Assembly (NCBI RefSeq): GCF_009709615.1 | Contig: NZ_WJYA01000002.1 | Span: forward strand, 124,001-188,000 | DNA: 64,000 nucleotides | Source: Winogradskyella ouciana | Lineage (GTDB): Bacteria; Bacteroidota; Bacteroidia; Flavobacteriales; Flavobacteriaceae | Direction of reading: 5' to 3' | Shown: in pieces, positions 26,197 to 35,700 of the stretch | Position numbering within the stretch: the stretch's first letter is position 1 | Layout: every line of letters begins with the position of its first letter | Notes under the pieces: model-generated | Database searches by the model: none | What the model saw: only the letters and a program-made list of their open reading frames with translations | What the model was told of the DNA's origin: nothing | Translations under genes and position numbers: made by a program

Positions 26197-27291
26197 TTAA
26201 ATATGCGAATTTATCAATGCTTCCCATTGTGAGACTACATTTTCACTCTTGTATTGTTCTGTGGTCTGCTTTGCATTTTCTGAAAACTTATGTTGTAAAT
26301 TTTCGTCACTAATCAAATCAGATAATTTATTTGTTAATGCTTCTTGATCATTAACTGGAATTAGATAACCATTTTCTCCATCATTTATTAAATCTGAGGG
26401 TCCAAAATTGCAATCCGTCGAAATACACGGTAAACCAAAGTGCATGGCCTCCATGAGGGCATTAGGGAAACCTTCGGTCTTTGATGTGAACACAAAAATT
26501 GAGGCTTCATTATAATACTTGTCTATGTTCTTAACTTTTGATATGATTTCAATTTTCTCGGATAAATCATAGCTTTCGATGAGTTTGGTCAACATTTCTT
26601 TTTTGTTACCATCACCAATAATTTTTACTTTCCAGCCTTCGGGTTTTAGAGTATGGAAAGCTGTTATCAATTCATCATGACATTTGTTTTTATCCAAGCG
26701 TCCTACCGATAGAATTATTTTTTCCTGTTTTGTATTAGACCTTCTCAACTCAGACAATTCTGAAGAAATTGGATTAGGCAATATAGTAATTTTGTGTGCC
26801 TTAATTTTTTTCTCGTATAGCTTTTTTATGCCTTTGGTCTGAAGCACCAATGTATCTGCCATTGGGTATACATAACGTCTTAATATTTCCCAAAGCTTTG
26901 GAACATCCTCAACCAAGGGGTTGTTTCGTTCACTGATTATTGAAGGAATACCATTACGTTTTGCCGCAAGTACGGTTAGGATATTTGCTGATGTTATAAA
27001 CCCAATTAGAATATCTATTTGCTCTTGTTTTGAAATCTTGGCTATGCGATTTACCAAAGTATAATTCAACTTTAGAGAGTCTATCATTGACTTTGGCTTC
27101 TCTGCTTTTTCAAGACAAGGTATAACGTTGATTCTGTCATCTAAAGCATAAAAAGGTGTTGCTTTTGAAAATGTGATAATGGTAATATCGAAGCGTTCAA
27201 TGAGTTCGTTACTCAAAGTAGATATAACACGTTCTGCACCTCCTGAAGAAAGTTTACCGATTACAAACCCTATTTTCTTTTTACGAGCCAA
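26197..27291 (-). CDS. GT4 glycosyltransferase
   Basis: 364 residues. The start is TTG at 27291: the in-frame codons before it run straight into a stop that is also the Wzx stop (27298-27300), and the glycine loop GKLSSGGAERVISTLSN begins only 12 residues in, so no later start fits. C-terminal motifs: ILSVGRLDKNKCHDELITAF and TSKTEGFPNALMEAMHFGLPCI (E-x7-E). GT-B fold. Six bases separate it from the flippase gene, showing co-transcription. Confidence 0.87.
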   Translation of the reverse strand: MARKKKIGFVIGKLSSGGAERVISTLSNELIERFDITIITFSKATPFYALDDRINVIPCLEKAEKPKSMIDSLKLNYTLVNRIAKISKQEQIDILIGFITSANILTVLAAKRNGIPSIISERNNPLVEDVPKLWEILRRYVYPMADTLVLQTKGIKKLYEKKIKAHKITILPNPISSELSELRRSNTKQEKIILSVGRLDKNKCHDELITAFHTLKPEGWKVKIIGDGNKKEMLTKLIESYDLSEKIEIISKVKNIDKYYNEASIFVFTSKTEGFPNALMEAMHFGLPCISTDCNFGPSDLINDGENGYLIPVNDQEALTNKLSDLISDENLQHKFSENAKQTTEQYKSENVVSQWEALINSHI

Positions 27292-27297
27292 TATCTT

Positions 27298-28845
27298 TTA
27301 TTTTCGAATTAATTTTTTAGCGACTAAGTCCCTCATTCTGTAAACAAATACTTTAAAACCATTGTTGAAAACAAAGAGAGTTCCTCCGTAAATAACCGAT
27401 ACAATGGCTGTTATTTTGGTGGCATAAAGTGTCCAATCCAAAAAGTTTGAAGCTTCCCTGTCATAAGGCATATAACTAATGATATAATTTACCAACATTG
27501 CAGATGTGGAAAATATAACAACGAGCGGTAAAACACCTTTCCAGTATAGCCATACACTTTTATGGAATCCGTTTTTGTATAAAAAATATGGTTTCCAGAT
27601 CACCACCATCAATATAAGGCTCACTAGAGTACCAGTGATTACACCATCTATTCCCCAAATACTTCCGCAAACGAATGAAATTCCAAGATTTAAAATTGCT
27701 TCAGAAGCTGCAGCCCAAGTATCTTGATAAAGTCCGTAGGCGTTTTTAAAACGCTCTACTGTAGAACTGATTTGATATATAAAGAAGTTAGCGATCAATA
27801 ACAGAAGCGTGGTTTTTGCCATAATATATTTTGCTCCTAACCATAGCAATATAAATGGTTCCATGGTAAAGTATAATATCATACTAAAAAAGCCTGCTAT
27901 AAAAAACTGAATAGCCATGAGTTCCCAAAACACCTTTTTAATATTTTGTTGATTGTCTTCGGCAATTAGGTTGCCCACAGCAGAGCCTGTACCAGCAAAA
28001 GCCATCTTTACCAAGCCTCCCAATTTAGTTAGAATCAGTTGGTAGTTACCAAAGAATGCCACACTCTCTAGAGTCACCAATACAGCTATAAGGATATTGT
28101 CGGTACCATTCTTTACAAACGAGCCCATTTTATGAACAAATACCTGCTTTATCTTTTTAATGATGTCTGGATACTCTTTAATAATCTCTGCTTTTTCAGT
28201 AGAGTTTATAATGAGCCAAGGATATTCCTTTTTTACTTTCTTTCGTAATAAAACACTATAAATAATGCTGAAAATCAACTCTAATACGATATACACATAA
28301 AACTCCTTGAGATATATAGCCACAATTGCTTGTAGTATGACTCTAACTATAATCAGGGTTTGTACATAACCTTGAATGATGTACCCTTTTTGATCGGCTC
28401 CCAATAAACTTTGATGATAGTTGGCAAAATAACTCAGTAGAGTAGAGAACAAGAGGGTGTAAAAAACAAAATAGATTAAAACTAATGTAAATGAAGTATC
28501 ATTAAATATTAATGGAAAAAACAGTGAAGTAATTACGCCTACACCAATAATGATATAGCCTATTCTTTTATACAAAACACCGAGTAATGCGATAATTTTG
28601 TTTATTTCCTTATGGTTTTTATCAAAAATTGGTTTGTAAAGTGTAAAACCTATTGCTGTACCTATACCAAGTTCTGCCAAATTGAGAAACCCTAATACAC
28701 TTCGTAATGTAGTCTCTAAACCAATAAATTCGTCACCAAGATTATCGAGGAAAATTTTTCTAGAGAAAAACTGAACGAATATCGATACAATAAAGAAGAA
28801 TACACCAACTTTCGCGTTTTTTAAAGATTTACTTACTCTAGACAT
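27298..28845 (-). CDS. wzx: polysaccharide flippase (Wzx/MATE-like)
   Basis: 515 residues with 12-14 membrane helices. The N-terminus FFIVSIFVQFFSRKIFLDNLG, then LRSVLGFLNLAELGIGTAIGF, is typical of PST-type flippases of Gram-negative and Bacteroidota capsule loci. Internal charged loop at 200-240. It moves Und-PP-linked repeat units across the inner membrane. It is the first gene of the minus-strand series 28845 to 21379 (flippase, GT4, polymerase, acetyltransferase, two TupA-like, GT4). Confidence 0.88.
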   Translation of the reverse strand: MSRVSKSLKNAKVGVFFFIVSIFVQFFSRKIFLDNLGDEFIGLETTLRSVLGFLNLAELGIGTAIGFTLYKPIFDKNHKEINKIIALLGVLYKRIGYIIIGVGVITSLFFPLIFNDTSFTLVLIYFVFYTLLFSTLLSYFANYHQSLLGADQKGYIIQGYVQTLIIVRVILQAIVAIYLKEFYVYIVLELIFSIIYSVLLRKKVKKEYPWLIINSTEKAEIIKEYPDIIKKIKQVFVHKMGSFVKNGTDNILIAVLVTLESVAFFGNYQLILTKLGGLVKMAFAGTGSAVGNLIAEDNQQNIKKVFWELMAIQFFIAGFFSMILYFTMEPFILLWLGAKYIMAKTTLLLLIANFFIYQISSTVERFKNAYGLYQDTWAAASEAILNLGISFVCGSIWGIDGVITGTLVSLILMVVIWKPYFLYKNGFHKSVWLYWKGVLPLVVIFSTSAMLVNYIISYMPYDREASNFLDWTLYATKITAIVSVIYGGTLFVFNNGFKVFVYRMRDLVAKKLIRK

Positions 28846-29253
28846 TTACAAGCATTTCGCTATTAAAGCATTACTAGCTACAAGGATATAAATTTTACTT
28901 AACTAATAAAACTTATGTGCCTTCTTAATTGTTACTCAATTCTAGAAAATATCGGTATAAAATATTAAGGGAATTCTTTTAGTTTTTGTTTCCGTCGTTA
29001 TAGCTCTGTTTTTTTGAGAGTTGAATTTCGTAAAAAACAAATAGGTTGAAAACATTTTTTCAGGAACAATCTGCACCTTAAAATAAGACTGTGGTTGAAA
29101 CTTAAATCACTTATAATTAGATTGTTACTTTGATTCCACAATTCATAAATAACGATATGTCTAGTAAATTTGGTTAAAGCAAAGATGAAAAAAACAATCT
29201 TTCTGAAACACTTTTTTTGATGAAAAACATTATTTTACGTCTAAAATCAATTC
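28846..29253. other. 408-base divergent spacer
   Basis: AT-rich, with no gene, tRNA or long repeat seen. It must hold the promoter of the flippase series (minus) and of the beta-helix protein (plus). A plus-strand TAAATTTG box lies at 29165-29172; no exact TAnnTTTG box was found for the minus strand. Confidence 0.4.
29165..29172 (+). promoter_or_regulatory. candidate -7 box for the beta-helix protein gene
   Basis: TAAATTTG, exact TAnnTTTG, 81 bases before the ATG at 29254. No TTG at the expected -33 distance, so uncertain. Confidence 0.35.
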
Positions 29254-30585
29254 ATGCGATTAAAAGTATATAACTTAGGTGTAAGACCACGATTTTTGCG
29301 GATTGTGGAAAAATTCCTTCAATCCAAAGGAATGTTGATTGTGTTCCTGATTTCAGCTTCACTGATGTCTTTTGGACAAACCGTAAAAGTTTCGGATTTT
29401 GGGTTTAACACGGACGATAATAAACCTGCGTTTTACAAAGCAATAAGAACTAATGACACCATAATAATTGATAAACAAAATAGTGAATGGTTGGTGTCTC
29501 CACTAACATTAAGGAACCTAGAAAACAAGACGATTATTTTTGAAAAAGATGTAATCTTTAGAGCAAAGCCTGGAGCTTATACCTCTACAAGCGACTGCTT
29601 ATTAAAATTTGTTGACTGTAAGAACGTTTCTATTATTGGCAATGGGGCTCTTCTTACCATGAATAAACAAGAATATGTTGATGGTGAGTGGAGGATGGGT
29701 CTAAGCTTTATGGGTTGTAGCAATATCTCTGTAAGTAATTTAACCATTTCGAGCTCTGGTGGAGATGGGATATATATAGATGGTTATAAAGACAAGCTAT
29801 ATTCTGAAAATATTAGGATTGACAGCATTATCTCTACCAATAACAAAAGACAAGGTATTAGTATTATCAGTGCTAAGGACGTTTGGGTGAAAAATTCAGT
29901 ATTCACCAAAACAAAGGGTACGTTGCCAGAAGCTGGTTTGGATATTGAGCCTGATAAAGAAACGGATGTTGTTATCAACGTCAACTTTGACCATTGTTCT
30001 TTTACCAACAATAATCATTCTGGTATCGTTTTGGGATTGGACAATTTAACGGGTCAATCCAAGCCTGTAAGTATAAATTTCACCGACTGCTATTTGAGCA
30101 TGAATCACGATGAATCCAACCGTTATCCTGCCGCTGAAATTATTGTGTCCTCAAATGCGTTTAATCCTGTGAGGGGAAAAGTCACTTTTAAAGATATTGT
30201 TGTGGATAGCAGCAAATGGGGATTGATCTATTCTAGAAAACCAAGCAAGGCCTACCAAGTGTCATTTAAAAATCTTAGCGCCAAGAATATTTGTCAGCAA
30301 AAAGATGGCATGAGTGTTATTTATTTGGAAGTTCCGGATTATTATAAGTCTTCAGGTCCATTAGGTGGTTTTTCTTTTGAAGATGTTTATGTAAGTTTTA
30401 ATACAAAATCTTCATTCTTCACCATTAGAGGGTCGAGTTTGGGAACGCTCAATGGTGTTAAAAATGTTACGGGAAATATTACGGTTAAAAGCCCGAACCT
30501 TGTGGAATTGATAGAATATATTAAATATGACCCGAATAAGAACAGTAATTTTGATGTTGAGTTTACGGTAAAGGGTGGTGATTAA
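29254..30585 (+). CDS. secreted right-handed beta-helix protein (pectate-lyase/GH28 fold)
   Basis: 443 residues. A long basic n-region is followed by a hydrophobic stretch MLIVFLISASLMSFGQ (about 27-42), a signal peptide ending at the Gln; a start at Met27 would lack the basic part. The mature protein begins VKVSDFGFNTDDN, the typical opening of pectate-lyase-superfamily proteins, and has parallel beta-helix repeats: NVSIIGNGALLTM, NISVSNLTISSSGGDGIYIDG, DVWVKNSVF, HSGIVLG. No T9SS sorting domain. Catalytic residues cannot be assigned. Within the polysaccharide locus it may cleave, epimerise or bind the polymer, as AlgG- and AlgL-type proteins do for alginate. Confidence 0.75.
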   Translation: MRLKVYNLGVRPRFLRIVEKFLQSKGMLIVFLISASLMSFGQTVKVSDFGFNTDDNKPAFYKAIRTNDTIIIDKQNSEWLVSPLTLRNLENKTIIFEKDVIFRAKPGAYTSTSDCLLKFVDCKNVSIIGNGALLTMNKQEYVDGEWRMGLSFMGCSNISVSNLTISSSGGDGIYIDGYKDKLYSENIRIDSIISTNNKRQGISIISAKDVWVKNSVFTKTKGTLPEAGLDIEPDKETDVVINVNFDHCSFTNNNHSGIVLGLDNLTGQSKPVSINFTDCYLSMNHDESNRYPAAEIIVSSNAFNPVRGKVTFKDIVVDSSKWGLIYSRKPSKAYQVSFKNLSAKNICQQKDGMSVIYLEVPDYYKSSGPLGGFSFEDVYVSFNTKSSFFTIRGSSLGTLNGVKNVTGNITVKSPNLVELIEYIKYDPNKNSNFDVEFTVKGGD

Positions 30586-30603
30586 TCACCATTAAATTAA
30601 ATC

Positions 30604-32409
30604 TTAGTTAAACCCAAACTCATCATACCATTTACTCAGTACAAAAAGCTTCCAAATATTAGGTGTATGCTTTGCCTTACCGCTCATGTGTTCGTCTAAA
30701 AGCGTTTTGAATTTTTCAACATTAAGGTTCGGTACCTTGTTTAAGAAATCGTCATTAAGTGCGGTAAGAAATTCATCTTTAAGTTCCTTACGCATCCAAT
30801 TGCCAATTGGTACGGCGAAACCTCTTTTGGGTTGGTTAAAAACTTCTTCAGGAATGTATTCTTTCAGCAAATCCCTTAGTATTTTTTTCTGACGGCCTTT
30901 TTCATATCTAAAGTGCATCGGAAGCGTTCTGGCATATTCCACAACTCTATAATCCAAGAAAGGACTACGCACTTCAACCGAATAGGCCATGCTCGCTCTA
31001 TCCACTTTAACATTACTGTCATTTTCCAGCCACAATTTTATATTAAGGTCAGCTGCCTTTTGAAGAAATATATCAGACCATTTTTTATAGCCTTGGTAAT
31101 GCTTCATGTAATCTTGGTTTTTTTTCTTTAGAAGCAAACCTTTTCTCGAAAAAATGTTTTCGATAAAATCGTTTCTGGTTTTAGTGCTCAGGGCATTTCT
31201 AACTCTATGCGAATTCATACCAAAAAGCTTTAGCAACGTAGGATTTGACAAAAACTTTCTAATTGGATAAGGAATATCAATGATTTTTTTGTTTCTCACC
31301 AATGAATCAAAATAGGGATAGCCAATAAAACTCTCATCACCACCATCACCAGATAATGCAACGGTTACATATTGCTTGGTAACTTTATTGAGTAATAAGG
31401 ACGGTAGGGCAGAACTATCTGCGAAAGGCTCGTCATAAACTTCTGTGAGTTTTGGGATGAGTTCTAAAATATCATCAGGACTACAAATCGTAGTCGTATG
31501 ATTAGAGTTTATAATTTCAGCATACTGCTCCGCGATTTTACTTTCGTCATATTTTGGATCTTTAAAACCTATGGAAAACGTATTGATTTGTGTTGGCGAT
31601 ACTTTTGAAGCAATACTAGAAACCAATGCAGAATCTATACCACCTGAGAGAAATGATCCAATAGGGACATCGGACTGTAATCGAATTTTAACGGCATCCT
31701 TCAACAGTTCGTGCAATTCTTTTTTGGCCTCTTCATAAGGAATATCCTTGATCTTAACCGGTTTTAAATTCCAATACTCTTCAACCCTCAGTTCATTGGT
31801 ATTAAAGTTAACCTCCATGTAACAGCCAGGAGGCAATTTGTAAATGTCTTTTGCTATAGTATACGGGCTTGGAACGAACATACAATCCAAAAACATGGAT
31901 ATGGCTTCTTCATTGATTTGTTTTCCTTTTAACATTGGACGTATCTGACTGCATATTTCCAATTCACTACCATTCCAGTAGTAGTAAAAGGGCTTAACTC
32001 CCATTCGGTCTCTGGCAGAAAAAAGCGTATTGGTAGTAGAGTTGTATATACTAAAAGCAAACATACCATTGGTCTTATCTAAAACAGACTTTCCCCAATG
32101 TTTAAAACCAATTAAAAGGACTTCGGTATCACTTTCTGTTTTAAACTCATAGCCTAACTCTATAAGCTCAATTTTTATATCCTTATAGTTATATATTTCA
32201 CCATTAAATACAAGAGCAAGATCCTCATAAAACATCGGTTGATTAGATCTTGTATCTAAATCCAATATAGCCAAACGAAGGTGACCAAAAGTAATATCAC
32301 CGACTTTGTCTATACCAGTAAAATCGGGACCTCTAAAAGAAATTGATTCAAGCTTTTCTTTGACGACATTGTCTTCAAAAGGAATATTGGTTAAATATAT
32401 ACCACACAT
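30604..32409 (-). CDS. asparagine synthase-like glutamine amidotransferase (second copy)
   Basis: 601 residues from the ATG at 32409. A longer reading exists (from 32445), but class II glutaminases need Cys at position 2, and MCGIYLTN starts exactly here. Motifs: FRGPDFTG, FNGEIYNYKDI, FLSGGIDSALVSS and VALSGDGGDESFIGYPYF. It converges with the beta-helix gene and is 18 bases from it. The two copies in this locus differ clearly in sequence, so they probably act on different acceptors. Uronic acid amidation is favoured by context; genuine asparagine synthesis cannot be excluded. Confidence 0.87.
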   Translation of the reverse strand: MCGIYLTNIPFEDNVVKEKLESISFRGPDFTGIDKVGDITFGHLRLAILDLDTRSNQPMFYEDLALVFNGEIYNYKDIKIELIELGYEFKTESDTEVLLIGFKHWGKSVLDKTNGMFAFSIYNSTTNTLFSARDRMGVKPFYYYWNGSELEICSQIRPMLKGKQINEEAISMFLDCMFVPSPYTIAKDIYKLPPGCYMEVNFNTNELRVEEYWNLKPVKIKDIPYEEAKKELHELLKDAVKIRLQSDVPIGSFLSGGIDSALVSSIASKVSPTQINTFSIGFKDPKYDESKIAEQYAEIINSNHTTTICSPDDILELIPKLTEVYDEPFADSSALPSLLLNKVTKQYVTVALSGDGGDESFIGYPYFDSLVRNKKIIDIPYPIRKFLSNPTLLKLFGMNSHRVRNALSTKTRNDFIENIFSRKGLLLKKKNQDYMKHYQGYKKWSDIFLQKAADLNIKLWLENDSNVKVDRASMAYSVEVRSPFLDYRVVEYARTLPMHFRYEKGRQKKILRDLLKEYIPEEVFNQPKRGFAVPIGNWMRKELKDEFLTALNDDFLNKVPNLNVEKFKTLLDEHMSGKAKHTPNIWKLFVLSKWYDEFGFN

Positions 32410-32777
32410 GTAGTTTAGTTTTTTGTAAAACAAAACAATTTTCATTTAATACCAATATGTTTTTTTCAAAAAACGTTTAAATGGCTATGAAAACGTATGA
32501 TGTGCGATTAACTTCTATATGTATTTAATATTCTGTGTCCAAATTCGTATGATTCTGTCTTTTTTTGTAATAATCTTCTTCAGGTTGTTAAAGTTGAATT
32601 TTGAACGTCTAAAAGGTGTATTTCACCGTATATAAGTCATATTTTAACGAAAGCGATTATGATTGTATTAAAATACCTACAAAACATTGCTTTATATCGA
32701 ATAATAACGTATTTAAACTTGGCTACGTAATTTATTTATATATATTGCCTGCCCTTAATGAAAACTAAAAAATAGTT
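32410..32777. other. 368-base divergent spacer
   Basis: AT-rich, no gene seen. Near the plus-strand start there is TTG at 32719-32721 and, 17 bases on, TATATATTG at 32739-32747, one base out from the TAnnTTTG consensus; this is the best candidate promoter for the large lyase gene. Confidence 0.35.
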
Positions 32778-35700
32778 ATGAGTACCCCAAACTATCTAAC
32801 TAGGCTCTTGCTTAGTATTACCTTTTTATGCTTAACCTCAATACATTTATCCGCTCAAATACCCGCATTTCCAGGAGCTGAAGGCTATGGAAAATATACT
32901 GTTGGTGGAAGAGGGGGACAAGTTATTAGAGTAACAAACCTTAATGATTCCGGTCCTGGTAGTTTTCGGGCTGCCTGCGAAGCCAGTGGCCCAAGAACCG
33001 TAATTTTTGATGTTGGTGGTAGAATTAATTTATCTAGTACCATAAGTATAGATAATCCTTACATAACCATAGCAGGACAGCATTCTGTTGGTGATGGTAT
33101 TACATTAAGTATGGAGGGTACTCCAAATGCATTCGTAATGCGTATAAATACTGATGAAGTTATAATGCGCTATATAACGATTAGACGTTCTTCTGAAAAA
33201 GTATCATCTCAAAACTCAGATTGCCTATATATTCAAAAAGGACATAATATTGTTATAGATCACTGTTCTTTATCTTGGGCTTCCGATGAAAACCTAGCAA
33301 TCGCAGATTACACAACAGATAGTGATACTGTAGGAACTCAAAATATTACCATTCAATATAACATGATAACAAATGCCTATGGAGGCAATAATAAAGGTAC
33401 ATTGGTTTCTGACGGGCCAACAAGACTTTCATTTTTTAGAAATGCATGGATAAGTAGTAAAACTAGAAATCCCGCAATTTCCACTCCAACTAATAGTGCA
33501 GCAAATTATGACTGTTATTTTGAGTTGGCGAATAACATTATGTACGACTACTCAACTTGCGTTAGCTTTAATGTTAATAAACCTAATTCTGGTGTTTTTT
33601 ATGGAAACTTTTTAAATAATAGAGGGCTACAGGAAGCTGGCGGAGGAGTATCGAGAAAGTGGTTAGTATTTAAAACAGATAATGTTGAAAAAGCATGGAT
33701 GAGTGGAAATATAACACCACTCAGACCAGATAACACATTAGATGAATGGCTTGCTGCTCAGCACTATAATGGTTTAGTAAACATTAATAACCCTGTACCT
33801 GCATACAAAAGATTGGATGCTCCAGCACCAACACCAATAGTGACAGAAAATGTAGCCTTATGGGATGCCAATGATGTTTGGGCTAACCTTAGGGATCATG
33901 TAGGTGCATCTTTGCCTACAAGGGATTCTGAAGATGCTAGAGCTGTAAGTGATGTAGATAATTTAACTCAGACTTATAATAACGTTAGTAATACCTTTCC
34001 TATCATAAATAATGGTACACCTTTGCCAGATTCTGACAATGATGGTATGCCAGATTTTTGGGAAGTAGCTGAATATGGCGATATAAGTACAAGTAATAAC
34101 GACGATACTGATGGCGATGGTTATACGAATTTAGAAGAATATCTTAACCAAACAGCTAATGGACAAATACCTGATGTACCTGCAGAGAGTGTATCAATTG
34201 CACCTGAAACTGCAACTTTAAACGTTCCTGAAACGCTTACATTAACTAAGAGTTTTACGCCTGTTAATACTACAAATCAAAATGGTACTTGGGAATCTAG
34301 TGATCCTTCTATAGCAACCGTAGATTCTAACGGTTTAGTAACTTCAGTTTCTGAAGGAATAGCTACTATAACTTTTACATCCACAGATGGAGGATTTACA
34401 GATCAATCAATAATTACGGTAACTAATATCGTTATTCCGTTGGTATCTGTAACGGTTACACCAGAAACTGCCACTTTAGATGTAGGCGAAGCTGTACAAT
34501 TAACCAAAGAGCTATTGCCTGAAGACACCACTGATACTTTAGGGACATGGACTAGTAGTGATGAGTCCGTGGCAACAGTAGACGATACTGGTCTTGTAAC
34601 CGCAATAAGTGAAGGAGAAGCAGTTATAACCTATACTGCTAGTGATTCAGGTATGACTGATAGTTCAGCAATTACAGTTATTGACACATTTTACGGAACC
34701 TATGAACTTTACAATGCAACAACAGATCAATTGATTCAGAATATTGTAGGTGATACTGATGTTAATCTAGGTAATGAATCTAACGAAATAAACTTTAGAA
34801 GTATTCCTCAAGGAGGAGATGATAGCCCTGATGTAGAAAGTGTACAAGTAGTTTGGACAGGTCCTACAAGCGGAACCTGGGTAGAAAGTGGACCAATATA
34901 TGCTGGTCTTCCTGGAGGTCATGTAGATTTTGATTTTGAACCTTATGTTGTTGAAGCTGGCACGTATACGTTTACAGTAACTTATTATAGTCAGGATGGT
35001 GCCTCTGGTAACGTCGTAGCGGTTGATAATTTTGCCCTAACGTTCTATTTTAGTACGCTACCAGTTGCAAATGCAGGACCAGACCAAGAGATTTGCGATG
35101 GAGATGCAGCAACATTAACAGCATCTGGCGGACCAAACTTTTTATGGGACAATGGTGAAACTACGGCTACAATAGTTGTAAATCCATTAGTAACTACAAC
35201 ATATACAGTTTCAGTTTTTGATAACGAAGGGAATATTGATGAAGATAGTGTTACCGTTACTGTCAATCCTGTTCCTGTTGCAGATGCAGGCGCAGATGTA
35301 ACAATTTGTGAAGGTGAAACAACAACTTTAACAGCTAATGGTGGAACCACATATTTATGGAGCACAGGTGAAACTACAGCTACAATAGATGTAAGCCCAA
35401 CTTCAGATACTACATATACAGTAGAGGTTACTAACAATAACTGTACAAGCACGGATGATGTTACTGTATTTGTTAATAATGCACCAGATATTACTGTTAG
35501 TGATGACATAGTTATTGTTGAAGGAGAATCTTCAACACTAACAGCCAATGGTGGAGATAATTATACTTGGAGTACTGGAGAGACAACGCCTTTCATTAAT
35601 GTAACTCCAACTGCCACTACTACATATTCAGTGACATCACTTGGTGTAAATGGTTGTTCAACTACTGTAGAGGTTACAGTAACAGTTGTACCAGAAGTGA

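Noticed and set aside
32410..32445. Longer N-terminus of the second asparagine-synthase-like protein
   Set aside because: It would bury the catalytic Cys, which must be residue 2.
35045..35548. Long minus-strand open frame inside the large lyase gene
   Set aside because: Antisense shadow of the Thr/Val-rich Ig repeats; composition is a mirror of the sense repeats, with no start signal.
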